Positions 7,842 through 16,346 are shown, counted from the stretch's first letter. The stretch: 64,000 bases of DNA from Limenecus sp048360435 (GCA_048360435.1 DBGCOP010000030.1:62001-126000), one strand, 5' to 3'. A program made the numbers and translations. The notes: generated by a model not told the origin, from the sequence alone.

Positions 7842-9611
7842 TTGAAAAGAATACAGCAATTATCAAGACAATTAATAAACCAGATTGCAGCGGGAGAAGT
7901 CATTGAAAGACCTGCATCAGTTGTAAAAGAGCTTGTTGAAAACTCAATTGATGCAGGCGCAACAAGAATCGAAGTAGAAATAAGCAAAGATTGCCTGGAC
8001 ATAAGAGTTTCAGACAATGGTTCAGGAATTCACCCGGAGGACATTGAGCTGGCTTTTTCAAAACATGCCACAAGCAAAATCTCTAATGCTGATGATCTTT
8101 TTGATATTCACACAATGGGGTTTAGAGGTGAAGCACTGGCAAGTATTATCTCAATCGCAAAAGTAACTTGCACCACACGTACAAAAGATCTTGAAACCGG
8201 TATGAAGGTTGAATGTGCAGAATCCAATGTAAAAAAAGCACCATGTGGATGTGCGGTTGGTACAACAATGGAGATAAAAGAACTTTTTTATAACACGCCC
8301 GTGCGCCAAAAGTTTTTAAAATCAGAGAGAGTAGAGCTGTCTTATATTGCAGAAATTCTCCAAAGCATAGCAATAGCAAACCCGAATGTTTCCATTACCT
8401 TGATTAATGAAGGGAAAACACCGGTAAAAACATCCGGAAGCGGTGATTTGCTGTGTGTTTTAACTGAAATATATTCAAACTCAATAGCATCAGAACTCAA
8501 AAAAGTAAACAAAGCTGATGAATTATCGAAAATATCCGTAACAGGCTATTGTTCAACACCTGATTTTACACGTTCAACCAAAAAATCCATATATGTTTTT
8601 GTAAACAACAGGGTGGTAAAATGTCCTGTAATTTTAAAAGCAATAGACACAGCATACAAAAATATGCTGCCAAACGGAAAATATCCGTTCGTATGTATAA
8701 ATCTTGATATTCAGCCTAAAGATGTTGATGTAAACGTCCACCCGACCAAAAAAGAAGTAAGATACCGGAATCCGAATCAAATCTTCAACTTTATATACAG
8801 TGCAATTCTTGACGCTCTTTCTTCTTTTAAGCAACAAGAAACACATTCTCCCTCAGAAACTGTCATACCTTTTGCAAGAAACTACAATACAATCACTGAT
8901 GAAAATATACAAGAAGATTCTCAAGATGACGACACAGTTTACGTTTCTCAGCAAAAATTTGATGAAATAAAAGAAACAAACGCAAAACAGTTTGAACTTA
9001 ATGTAAAACAAATTGACCTTGATCTGCCACAAACAGCAGAAGTAGAAGAAACAATAAATATAATCGGTCAATACAGAAATACATATATTATTTTCGAAGA
9101 AAACACTGAGCTGAAAATTGTTGACCAGCATATTGCAGATGAAAGATTCATATTTGAAAAGCTCACAAAAGATTTAGAAACAAAAGAAATACCGTCACAG
9201 CTTCTTCTAATCTCAGACATATTAGAACTTGAGCCTGCTGATGTTACGCTTATTTGCGAAAACAGTGATAAACTGAAACGTTTCGGATTTGGAATAGAAC
9301 AAATTTCAGAAAAAGAAATCGTGTTCAAAAAGATTCCTCAGGTTATTTCACACGTAAAACCAAAAGACATAATCTCAGACCTCTTGGAAAATCTTCACGG
9401 TGATTTAAACAATATTGAAGAAAAAATGCTTGTTACAATGTCATGCAAAGCAGCCGTCAAAGCAGGTACAGAACTTAATTTATGGCAAATGGAAGACTTG
9501 ATAAAAAAATGGAAAACAACAAAAATGCCATACACTTGCCCGCACGGAAGACCGATTGTACACAGTTTTTCAGAAAAAGAAATTGCGTCCTTCTTTCACA
9601 GAAATGCTTGA
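7842..9611 (+). CDS. mutL: DNA mismatch repair protein MutL
   Basis: 589 residues starting with TTG at 7842 after a GGGGAGACGG ribosome site; the first residues match the MutL N-terminus. MutL couples mismatch recognition by MutS to strand removal. The GHKL ATPase motifs are clear: E-L-V-E-N-S-I-D-A-G-A near residue 30, D-N-G-S-G-I near 58 and G-F-R-G-E-A-L near 90. The C-terminal domain (about 390-589) has D-Q-H-I-A-D-E-R-F-I-F-E and C-P-H-G-R-P. The first fits the endonuclease metal motif D-Q-H-x3-E-x4-E and so points to a nicking MutL, as in bacteria lacking MutH. A poorly conserved linker separates the domains. No mutS nearby. Confidence 0.95.
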   Translation: MKRIQQLSRQLINQIAAGEVIERPASVVKELVENSIDAGATRIEVEISKDCLDIRVSDNGSGIHPEDIELAFSKHATSKISNADDLFDIHTMGFRGEALASIISIAKVTCTTRTKDLETGMKVECAESNVKKAPCGCAVGTTMEIKELFYNTPVRQKFLKSERVELSYIAEILQSIAIANPNVSITLINEGKTPVKTSGSGDLLCVLTEIYSNSIASELKKVNKADELSKISVTGYCSTPDFTRSTKKSIYVFVNNRVVKCPVILKAIDTAYKNMLPNGKYPFVCINLDIQPKDVDVNVHPTKKEVRYRNPNQIFNFIYSAILDALSSFKQQETHSPSETVIPFARNYNTITDENIQEDSQDDDTVYVSQQKFDEIKETNAKQFELNVKQIDLDLPQTAEVEETINIIGQYRNTYIIFEENTELKIVDQHIADERFIFEKLTKDLETKEIPSQLLLISDILELEPADVTLICENSDKLKRFGFGIEQISEKEIVFKKIPQVISHVKPKDIISDLLENLHGDLNNIEEKMLVTMSCKAAVKAGTELNLWQMEDLIKKWKTTKMPYTCPHGRPIVHSFSEKEIASFFHRNA

Positions 9612-9684
9612 TTTTCAGCTGAAGGCAATTTATACAACACAAATTACTTTATATAAATATAGGTAATTATGTTTAGGTCAAACA

Positions 9685-10746
9685 ATGGAAATAATGTCTT
9701 GCAATGTAGCATATCAAAAGCATCCGGCACCTCAAAAATATAAAAATCTAACAAGCACTTCTGACAGAGAAAAATCAACTTATAAAACAGCCACCGGATA
9801 TATTGCAGCAACAGCACTGACAGTTGCGTTTTTGGTTTCTGCAAAAAAATGTATCAATTTAATCAAAACATTGAAAAAAAATATACAAACCCCTCAAATA
9901 AACAAAAGTAATATTGTCGAAAAGCCGTCTATGAGTCTGACTCAAACCATTTGTGAACAACATGGCATTATGAAAATTAAAACAGATGATGAATATAATA
10001 AACTCATAGAAGAATTACAATGGTTTGGAAAGCCGGAACGAACATATACAGGAGAGCTTTGCGGAAAAGAATATACAAAGCATGTTTTCAAACTTAATCA
10101 TCAAGACCCATATGCTTTCTCAGCACCGAAAGAACTCTGGGGGTTACAGCCCTATTGCGGAGTGAATGACCTGAGCCTTGATATTAATAGATTTTTGAAA
10201 TATGAAAAAAACGGTTTTTTAGAAAGCCTAAAGAGTGTAAAAATAGACAGTGCTGATGAGTTTGTCAATGGAACGAAATTAATTGATACAGACACACCAA
10301 CAATTAAAAAATTTATACAGTGCCTTGATTATTCATTAGTGCAGTTGGATAAGCGTTACGGAAAATACGAAGGTCTTGTATACAGAGGTGGTATTTTCAA
10401 ACCTGACGGAAAACAATTCTGGTCAACCTCTCAGTCTGCATCTTCCAAAGTTCTTATAAGATGTCAGGGACAAAATGATTTACAGTTTCATATTATAAAA
10501 ACCAAAAACGGACACAAACTAAACGAATTTCAAAAAGAATTTAATTCAAAAAATAAAGAATTTTTAACAGAAAATGAAATACTGCTGCCAAGAGATAAGA
10601 AATACAGAGATATTACTCAAGAAGGTATATATGAAAAAGAACGAAAAGAAATGGCAGAACAAATTTTACAAAACTTGAAAAACAGTGAAAAAAAATATAC
10701 TCTTGATGAAATTATTTCAAAAATAAAAGTATGGGAAGAAATATAA
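9685..10746 (+). CDS. Putative membrane-anchored ADP-ribosyltransferase (R-S-E type)
   Basis: 353 residues. A hydrophobic segment at about 38-53 follows a short polar N-terminus and would anchor the protein in the membrane or act as an uncleaved signal. The C-terminal half carries motifs in the order of arginine-type mono-ADP-ribosyltransferases: L-V-Y-R-G-G with Arg234, F-W-S-T-S-Q-S with S-T-S at 247-249, and E-N-E-I-L-L-P-R with the E-x-E pair Glu296/Glu298. In toxins of this class Arg binds NAD, S-T-S orders the pocket and E-x-E transfers ADP-ribose. The gap between Arg and S-T-S (13 residues) is much shorter than usual, which is the main doubt. The ATG follows TTTAGGTC. Not recognised as a named family; targets unknown. 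Confidence 0.55.
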   Translation: MEIMSCNVAYQKHPAPQKYKNLTSTSDREKSTYKTATGYIAATALTVAFLVSAKKCINLIKTLKKNIQTPQINKSNIVEKPSMSLTQTICEQHGIMKIKTDDEYNKLIEELQWFGKPERTYTGELCGKEYTKHVFKLNHQDPYAFSAPKELWGLQPYCGVNDLSLDINRFLKYEKNGFLESLKSVKIDSADEFVNGTKLIDTDTPTIKKFIQCLDYSLVQLDKRYGKYEGLVYRGGIFKPDGKQFWSTSQSASSKVLIRCQGQNDLQFHIIKTKNGHKLNEFQKEFNSKNKEFLTENEILLPRDKKYRDITQEGIYEKERKEMAEQILQNLKNSEKKYTLDEIISKIKVWEEI

Positions 10747-10859
10747 AAACAACAAATTTCATTTATAATATTAACAATTGTAAACACCTCTGAAATTTTT
10801 ATCCGAAAAATGTTTTTATATATATAGCAATAGAAATAAACATGAGTTAAAATAATACA

Positions 10860-11033
10860 ATGAAGAAAGTAATAGACATTACGGAAATTCTTGAGCAGGA
10901 AAAAACCGAAGTTCGTCCCCAAACGGCTCCGGAGCCTAAGTTTGAGAAAGCAACAAACCCTATATTTAAGAAACTTGCACAGTTTCAACATTCCAAGCTG
11001 TCTAAAAAATTTGATATTAATGATTTAATATAA
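10860..11033 (+). CDS. Small hypothetical protein (57 aa)
   Basis: A 57-codon frame from ATG 10860 to TAA 11031-11033, with a charged N-terminal half (T-E-I-L-E-Q-E-K) and a basic C-terminal half. Its stop lies 2 bases before the ATG of the next gene (TAATTATG), so translation of the two is probably coupled. No strong ribosome site is visible. No family recognised. The tight spacing and coding-like composition support a real gene. Confidence 0.55.
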   Translation: MKKVIDITEILEQEKTEVRPQTAPEPKFEKATNPIFKKLAQFQHSKLSKKFDINDLI

Positions 11034-11035
11034 TT

Positions 11036-11566
11036 ATGTATTATTTGAAAAATACTCTGTTTTTGGATTTGACTAAAAATCAGAAAGCTGCGCTTTTCAG
11101 CTTTCTGAAAAGTTTTGTTAAAAAACATTGCGAAAAATCCGCTGACGACATTCTCGACTTATTCATTGAGGACGAACAATATTATTACGAGGTCAACAAC
11201 CCTCATTTTGAATGGATAATTGAGCTTTTCGAGAATGAAAAATTCCTGAAAGAATTGAAAGTATTAATAAAAGAAAATCTCAAACAGATCGAGCTTAAAG
11301 AAGCACAAAAGCCCTATATAGAAAAGCAAAAACAACTAGCAAAAGAACAGAGAAAAAAAATTTCAGAATTCAAAATGTCAAAAGAAAAACCAACAAAAAA
11401 GCAAATTTATTATTATGATAAACTGTGTAAGCAATATAAAATAGAAAAAGAAGATATATCACAAAAGTCAAGATTAGATTTAAAAAATATAATAGGGAAG
11501 ATTTTAGAGGATGCAGAATCAAAGATATCTCCAGAAAAAGGATTTGATAGATTTATACAAGAATAA
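11036..11566 (+). CDS. Hypothetical protein, helical, upstream of prmC
   Basis: 176 residues, no signal peptide or membrane segment. The first 85 residues look like a compact helical domain rich in Leu, Phe and acidic residues. The middle (about 88-120) is a lysine- and glutamine-rich coiled-coil-like stretch, and the end is again helical and charged. No known family recognised. The start is coupled to the 57-aa gene just upstream, and the 3' end overlaps prmC by 56 bases. The three genes therefore look like one operon, which may hint at a translation-related role, but this is only context. Confidence 0.6.
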   Translation: MYYLKNTLFLDLTKNQKAALFSFLKSFVKKHCEKSADDILDLFIEDEQYYYEVNNPHFEWIIELFENEKFLKELKVLIKENLKQIELKEAQKPYIEKQKQLAKEQRKKISEFKMSKEKPTKKQIYYYDKLCKQYKIEKEDISQKSRLDLKNIIGKILEDAESKISPEKGFDRFIQE

Positions 11567-12374
11567 CGGCTTTGATAAAAACGAAGCCGAAGCAGAAATA
11601 AGCTTTGCAATTGAGATAATAAGCGGTCTGACACAAAAGGATCTGATTCTTGGAATCATGCCTGACCCCACAGATTTGAAAAAGCTGAAAGAAACAATAG
11701 AAAGAAGAGTCTCAACAAGAGAACCGATTGCACAAATACTCGGCAAAACATTTTTTATGGGTCACAAATTTGATGTAACAAAAGATACACTGATACCAAG
11801 ACCCGAAACAGAACTGCTTGTCAGAACAGCAGCAAAAATCATAAAAGAAAATGATTATAAACAAATTCTGGACATAGGCACAGGCAGCGGCTGTATCGCT
11901 TGCATGACAGCAAAATTAACTTCAGCTCAGGTGCTCGGTATAGACATTTCAAACGAAGCACTCAAAATAGCACTGAACAATGCAATGCATCTTGACTTGA
12001 TGAACAAAGCACTTTTCAGAAAGTCCGATCTGTTTTCAAAAATCAGAGAAGAAGAAAAGTTTGATATGATAATCTCGAATCCACCTTACATTCCGCCACA
12101 GGAAAAAGAAAATCTTCAAATAGAAGTCAGAGAATATGAGCCATACACTGCCCTTTTCACGCAAGATGAAAAGGGGCTTGAATTTTACATAAAAATATCA
12201 GAACAAGCTAAAAACTACTTGAATTCTCAGGGCTGGCTTCTTTTTGAAGCCGGAATCGGACAGGCTGGCGAAATTCTAAAAATTATGGAAGAAAACAACT
12301 TTTCAAACATTCAGATTTACAAAGACGTTTCAGGCACAGACCGTGTCATTGCAGGATGTTTAAACTCTTTATAA
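11511..12374 (+). CDS. prmC: Release factor glutamine methyltransferase
   Basis: 287 residues, normal length. PrmC methylates the glutamine of the GGQ motif in release factors RF1 and RF2 using S-adenosylmethionine. The N-terminal helical domain has the R-x-P-I-A-Q-I-L-G block near residue 72. The SAM-binding motif D-I-G-T-G-S-G-C-I-A is near 120 and the catalytic N-P-P-Y-I-P near 188. The ATG at 11511 lies inside the preceding gene and follows GGGAAG; a later start would cut the N-terminal domain. prfA, its usual neighbour, is not in the window. Confidence 0.93.
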   Translation: MQNQRYLQKKDLIDLYKNNGFDKNEAEAEISFAIEIISGLTQKDLILGIMPDPTDLKKLKETIERRVSTREPIAQILGKTFFMGHKFDVTKDTLIPRPETELLVRTAAKIIKENDYKQILDIGTGSGCIACMTAKLTSAQVLGIDISNEALKIALNNAMHLDLMNKALFRKSDLFSKIREEEKFDMIISNPPYIPPQEKENLQIEVREYEPYTALFTQDEKGLEFYIKISEQAKNYLNSQGWLLFEAGIGQAGEILKIMEENNFSNIQIYKDVSGTDRVIAGCLNSL

Positions 12375-12381
12375 AAAAGAC

Positions 12382-12437
12382 TTGCTTTTTCAAAAGTTCA
12401 TGTGTATAATAATTTTATTAGGAATGATTCTTAATAA
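12382..12437 (+). promoter_or_regulatory. Promoter with overlapping operator of the rubrerythrin gene
   Basis: TTGCTT (12382-12387) and a perfect TATAAT (12405-12410) are spaced by 17 bases. Immediately downstream, at the expected transcription start, is a 23-base palindrome (12415-12437): TTATTAGGAAT and ATTCTTAATAA around a central G, with only one mismatched pair. The 7-1-7 layout of its core resembles Fur/PerR-family boxes, which would suit an oxidative-stress gene. The repressor identity is inference. Confidence 0.7.
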
Positions 12438-12482
12438 GAGTCGTCCAAATGTGAATTATGGTAATTATGAAAGAGGTAAATT

Positions 12483-13034
12483 ATGGCAAAATTTGTATGT
12501 TCAGTTTGCGGATATGTACACGAAGGTGATACTCCACCGGCAAAATGCCCTATGTGCGGTGTAGGACCTGAAAAATTTAATAAAGTTGAAGAAGGCGCAG
12601 GAGTAGTTGGCTGGGCTGACGAACACAGAATCGGTGTTGGAGCTGATGTTGATGCGGAAGTTAAGCAAGGTTTAAAAGATCACTTTATCGGTGAATGTAC
12701 AGAAGTAGGTATGTACCTTGCAATGAGCAGACAAGCTGACAGAGAAGGATATCCTGAAGTTGCAGAAGCTTACAAAAGAATTGCTTTTGAAGAAGCAGAA
12801 CATGCTGCAAAATTTGCTGAATTGCTGGGTGAAGTTGTTACAAATTCAACAAAGAAAAACCTTGAAATGCGTGTTGAAGCTGAATCAGGTGCTTGCGCAG
12901 CTAAAAAAGCTATCGCTTCAAGAGCCAAAGAACTCAATCTTGATGCTATCCATGATACAGTACACGAAATGTGTAAAGACGAAGCTCGCCATGGACAAGC
13001 TTTCCAAGGATTGCTTAAAAGATATTTCTCATAA
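12483..13034 (+). CDS. rbr: Rubrerythrin, rubredoxin domain first
   Basis: 183 residues. Residues 1-35 form a rubredoxin-like iron site (C-S-V-C-G-Y and C-P-M-C-G). The rest is a ferritin-like di-iron four-helix bundle with the E-x2-H type ligands in G-E-C-T-E-V, F-E-E-A-E-H and C-K-D-E-A-R-H. In classical rubrerythrin the rubredoxin part is C-terminal; this order is that of reverse rubrerythrins. They reduce hydrogen peroxide, and in some cases oxygen, with NAD(P)H-derived electrons in anaerobes. An AGAGG site precedes the ATG. It has its own promoter/operator and terminator, so it is a single regulated gene. Confidence 0.93.
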   Translation: MAKFVCSVCGYVHEGDTPPAKCPMCGVGPEKFNKVEEGAGVVGWADEHRIGVGADVDAEVKQGLKDHFIGECTEVGMYLAMSRQADREGYPEVAEAYKRIAFEEAEHAAKFAELLGEVVTNSTKKNLEMRVEAESGACAAKKAIASRAKELNLDAIHDTVHEMCKDEARHGQAFQGLLKRYFS

Positions 13035-13054
13035 ATTCCTTCCTTATGAGACAG

Positions 13055-13085
13055 AGCCCTTCAGTGATGAAGGGCTTTATTTTTT
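13055..13085 (+). terminator. Intrinsic terminator of rubrerythrin
   Basis: AGCCCTTCA and TGAAGGGCT form a perfect 9-bp stem with a GTGA loop, followed by TTATTTTTT. It begins 21 bases after the stop and its T-run overlaps the end of the convergent gene. Confidence 0.9.
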
Positions 13086-13976
13086 ATCCTGTATTTCTCT
13101 TTTGTCAACAATAGCTTCAAACTGAGCCAAAGTTTCCGCCCCAACAGTCTGTTCAAGTGCAGCTCTTTTTGAAAGATAATCAGATCTCAACTTGCTCTGG
13201 GTATTTAATGCAGATCTATAATACGCATCTATCATAATAACCTGCTCATCAGTTAAATCCTGTGAATTCATAAATGCCTTACGCCTTTTTGCAACCAGCT
13301 CATCAGACCTGATTAGAGATTCTCTTGCCGTCATATAATCAAAATAATAGTTCACAATTTTTCTCTGAAGCTCTTCAATTTTTCGAATAAGCACAACCAT
13401 ATCAGCATCATTAACTTTAGAAAATTTATAGTTTAAATCTTTGTCATCAACAGACATTGTCCCAAGCACACTGCTGCCCATAATGGCTGAAATTGCACCG
13501 ATTGGATTTCCTACACCTATACCGGCAAGGCTTCCCACAGTAGAAATAGGCTGTATGATTTTTTTAACAATGCTTTCTTTGGGCTTATCTTCATCAGGGT
13601 TAGACAATTTATAAACAATAAATTTAACTGTCTCACTATTCTGAGCAGCACCAATCCATAAAAGTTTAATATCCTCCAGCACATCGTTTGCAGTAAGTTC
13701 GCCGTCATCACTGATTTCTTTTGCAATTTTCTTAAGACTCAAATCAGCATATGTAATATTCTTTACTGCCTCGCTTGTTTTATCTATATTTGCTTCTTTT
13801 GAATTAAGCTTTTTATCACTTTGTGAAACTTTATAAGCCTTTTCCGGCTTTGTACCGATACCCAATCTATACGCAGGCTCCTTCGGCGCATTCAATTCTT
13901 CGAGAGTAATTGAAAAACAAGGAGCAGTTGTTAGTAATATTATAAGAGGAACAAGCATAAAACTATTTTTCTTCAT
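13077..13976 (-). CDS. Secreted helical protein, paralogue of the next gene
   Basis: 299 residues from the ATG at 13976, which follows a strong AAGGAGG site. It starts with a classical signal peptide (M-K-K-N-S-F then a hydrophobic core ending near C-F-S), so it is exported to the periplasm or cell surface. The middle has a Gly/Ile-rich hydrophobic stretch (about residues 145-170). The C-terminal 110 residues are long charged helices reminiscent of TolC-like coiled coils, but I cannot assign that family. It shares layout and scattered motifs with the neighbour at 13963-14802 (an I-x2-L-W-x-A motif, E-x-L-Q-x2-I-x-N-x-Y-x-Y). The two overlap by 14 bases and form an operon. Confidence 0.65.
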   Translation of the reverse strand: MKKNSFMLVPLIILLTTAPCFSITLEELNAPKEPAYRLGIGTKPEKAYKVSQSDKKLNSKEANIDKTSEAVKNITYADLSLKKIAKEISDDGELTANDVLEDIKLLWIGAAQNSETVKFIVYKLSNPDEDKPKESIVKKIIQPISTVGSLAGIGVGNPIGAISAIMGSSVLGTMSVDDKDLNYKFSKVNDADMVVLIRKIEELQRKIVNYYFDYMTARESLIRSDELVAKRRKAFMNSQDLTDEQVIMIDAYYRSALNTQSKLRSDYLSKRAALEQTVGAETLAQFEAIVDKREIQDKK

Positions 13977-14802
13977 TCTTGCCTCCTTTCTTAATAACAT
14001 TTTTTGAAAACAGTTCATTTTTGAATGCATACTGATAAAGATTCAAATTCTCTACTGTTTTTTTACCGGCAAGTCTTTCAAGGTCCATTTGATATTTTCT
14101 GGCTTCTTTCATAAGCCTGAACTCTTCAAACATTAAATCATCATATAATGCAGAAGAAACAATGATCTCCATTTGATTGTCACTTTTCAGTGCCTGAGCA
14201 TAATTTTTATTATATAAAACAAGTCTTTGACGGGTATCTTTTATCTGGTTGAGAACCATTTTATAGTTGTAATAAGTATTTATTATCTGATCTTGCAATG
14301 ACTCAATCATGCCGGCAAGCTCAATCAGCTCCGTGTCAGTAAGAGGCATTTCTTTTGGGTTATTGGCTTTTGCGATATAATTATTAGCCAATCTGCCCGT
14401 TGCATAAGAAGCAGACTGAACCATATAATTTGCCCCGAACATTGCAGGGATAAAAGATGCTCCGTTCACAAGAGCCGAAACAGATTTTGCAAGAATAGAA
14501 GAATGGTATCTTTGCTGATTTGGAGGAACAGACAGTTTTTTCATTGCAAATTTAATTATGTTGTTATTTTCAACAGTTGCTTTCCAAAGAGCATCGATAT
14601 CTTCAAGATCCTTTTGCTGTTGAAGTTTAACTATACCTTTCAATGCCGTATCTTCATCAATCGTAAGCTCTTTTTCATCCTTTACCACTTTTGGCTTATA
14701 TTGAATTTCATTTTTTTTAACGCCGTCAAGCCCTATTTCCTGGGCAAAAACAGTATTTACCAGACAAAATAATATAATAAAAAATGATAATAAATTCTTC
14801 AT
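13963..14802 (-). CDS. Secreted helical protein, first of a paralogous pair
   Basis: 279 residues beginning with a signal peptide (M-K-N-L-L-S-F-F-I-I-L-F, cleavage probably after V-F-A-Q). After a charged region comes I-D-A-L-W-K-A, a moderately hydrophobic stretch near residues 110-135, then long helices with E-S-L-Q-D-Q-I-I-N-T-Y-Y-N-Y and many Lys, Glu and Leu residues. It is related to its downstream neighbour by order of segments and motifs; the pair probably arose by duplication and may form one complex in the envelope. Function unknown. Confidence 0.65.
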   Translation of the reverse strand: MKNLLSFFIILFCLVNTVFAQEIGLDGVKKNEIQYKPKVVKDEKELTIDEDTALKGIVKLQQQKDLEDIDALWKATVENNNIIKFAMKKLSVPPNQQRYHSSILAKSVSALVNGASFIPAMFGANYMVQSASYATGRLANNYIAKANNPKEMPLTDTELIELAGMIESLQDQIINTYYNYKMVLNQIKDTRQRLVLYNKNYAQALKSDNQMEIIVSSALYDDLMFEEFRLMKEARKYQMDLERLAGKKTVENLNLYQYAFKNELFSKNVIKKGGKNEEK

Positions 14803-14899
14803 ACATGTACTTTATAGCACACATAAATCGGGGAAGAAAATTTCTTTTCATTATTGTAAAATAAAGTAAAAATAAATTAAAAAACGGAGAGCAGATTTT

Positions 14900-15697
14900 A
14901 TGATAGAAAACATACTTAATGAAATTGCAAAAGATTATTCTAAAATTGATTCTGTTTTTGCGGTTGTATTATCAGGCTCAAGAACATCAAAACAGAATGA
15001 CGAACTTTCTGATTATGATATTTATGTATATTCGGATAAAGAAATACCCATTGACTTTAGAACAAATCTGGCAAAAAAATATTCTGATAATTATGAAATA
15101 GACAACAGATATTTTGAAACAGGAGACGAATGGAACCTGAGAGACTATCCGAACGGATTTGATTTCATGTTTCGTGACCCGAAATGGATTGAAGGATGTA
15201 TTGAAAATGTGTGGACAAAACACAATGCTTCTTTGGGATATACAACCTGTTTTTTACATAATGTTTACACTTCAAAAATACTTTATGACAAAAATGGCTG
15301 GTTTTTAAATTTACAAAACAAATTGAGTGCACCATACCCAAAAGAGTTGAAATCAAATATCATTAAAAAGAATATAATGCTTTTGAAAGACAAAGAAAGT
15401 GCATCTTTTTTACAACAAATTGAAAATGCTATAAAAAGAAATGATATTGTAAGTATACAGCACAGAACAACGGCATTTCTCGCCTGTTATTTTGATATTA
15501 TTTTTGCGATTAATGAAATATTTCATCCCGGGGAAAAAAGACTGATTAAGTTTGTAAAAACAAGATGTAAAATTATTCCGGAAAAGTTTGAAGAAAATTT
15601 AGAAAAACTGTTTAACGCAAAAAATAATGAGAAAGTTGAAATATTGAATGACATGGTTATAAACCTGAAAAAAATACTGCCTGATATGACTAAATAG
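14900..15697 (+). CDS. Nucleotidyltransferase-fold protein
   Basis: 265 residues. The N-terminus has the polymerase-beta-type nucleotidyltransferase signature: L-S-G-S-R at about 24-28, then S-D-Y-D-I-Y at 37-42, which supplies the metal-binding D-x-D pair. The rest is helical and resembles the substrate domain of DUF4037-like or aminoglycoside/lincosamide nucleotidyltransferases. Such enzymes attach a nucleotide to a small molecule or RNA; the substrate cannot be deduced. The ATG follows CGGAGAGCAG. It stands alone between a divergent secreted pair and the Hsp20-like gene. An antibiotic-modifying role is possible but not supported by context. Confidence 0.7.
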   Translation: MIENILNEIAKDYSKIDSVFAVVLSGSRTSKQNDELSDYDIYVYSDKEIPIDFRTNLAKKYSDNYEIDNRYFETGDEWNLRDYPNGFDFMFRDPKWIEGCIENVWTKHNASLGYTTCFLHNVYTSKILYDKNGWFLNLQNKLSAPYPKELKSNIIKKNIMLLKDKESASFLQQIENAIKRNDIVSIQHRTTAFLACYFDIIFAINEIFHPGEKRLIKFVKTRCKIIPEKFEENLEKLFNAKNNEKVEILNDMVINLKKILPDMTK

Positions 15698-15771
15698 TTT
15701 GATGATTAAAAACAGAACAAACCCTTAATAAAATAATTAAGAAAAACACATAAAAAAACTAAGGGGGAAAA

Positions 15772-16305
15772 ATGGAAGAAAACAATAACAATTTTAAAGA
15801 ATGTCATTGTGAAGAACATAAGGCAGAACACTGGGTCAAATTTGCACTGCTGTTATTAGGATTGTTTCTTGCTTGTTATCTTGCCGTATATTATGTGCTT
15901 GATCAAATGAGACATTCTTATTACATACCCTCACGAATGGACAACATTGACAAAATTTTGCAGGAACAGGATAAATTATTCAATGAAATGACTACATTCC
16001 CCATGCATTACAATGCCATGATGAATGTGAAAAGCCCTGTTGAAACATATAAAGATGATGAAAATGATGCTTATAAAGTTATAGTGGACTTAAAACCATT
16101 TAACGACAACCCTGATAATATTAATGTTGACATAAAATCTAATAGGGTTAGCATCTCCGGGGAAGAAGAAAAATCAGGAAAAAATTCAGAAAATGTTTAT
16201 GCCTTTTCACAAAGTTTTGTTTTGCCTGAAAAAATAAAAACAGATAAAGTGAAAAAAGAAAAATCAGGACACAAATATATCATCACTCTTCCAATAGATG
16301 ATTAA
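15772..16305 (+). CDS. Membrane-tethered Hsp20/alpha-crystallin-like protein
   Basis: 177 residues. A short polar N-terminus with C-H-C-E-E-H is followed by a single hydrophobic helix at about 22-44. After a linker, residues 90-177 match the alpha-crystallin fold: Y-K-V-I-V-D-L-K-P-F, N-V-D-I-K-S-N-R-V-S-I-S-G-E-E-E, then F-S-Q-S-F-V-L-P-E-K-I and a final Y-I-I-T-L-P-I strand. Small heat-shock proteins hold unfolding proteins; most are soluble, so membrane anchoring is unusual. There is no C-terminal I-x-I motif after the domain, so large oligomers may not form. An AAGGGGG site precedes the ATG. A terminator follows directly. Confidence 0.7.
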   Translation: MEENNNNFKECHCEEHKAEHWVKFALLLLGLFLACYLAVYYVLDQMRHSYYIPSRMDNIDKILQEQDKLFNEMTTFPMHYNAMMNVKSPVETYKDDENDAYKVIVDLKPFNDNPDNINVDIKSNRVSISGEEEKSGKNSENVYAFSQSFVLPEKIKTDKVKKEKSGHKYIITLPIDD

Positions 16306-16311
16306 TTAACA

Positions 16312-16343
16312 AAAAAGCTGTCAGATAAAACTGACAGCTTTTT
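16312..16343. terminator. Bidirectional intrinsic terminator between convergent genes
   Basis: AAAAAGCTGTCAG (16312-16324) pairs perfectly with CTGACAGCTTTTT (16331-16343) around a 6-base loop. A and T runs on both sides serve the Hsp20-like gene and the convergent EF-hand/J-domain gene. Confidence 0.9.
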
Positions 16344-16346
16344 ACA

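Noticed and set aside
12382..12564. 60-residue plus-strand frame upstream of rubrerythrin
   Set aside because: It covers the promoter and operator and continues out of frame into the rubrerythrin gene; the composition is not coding-like.
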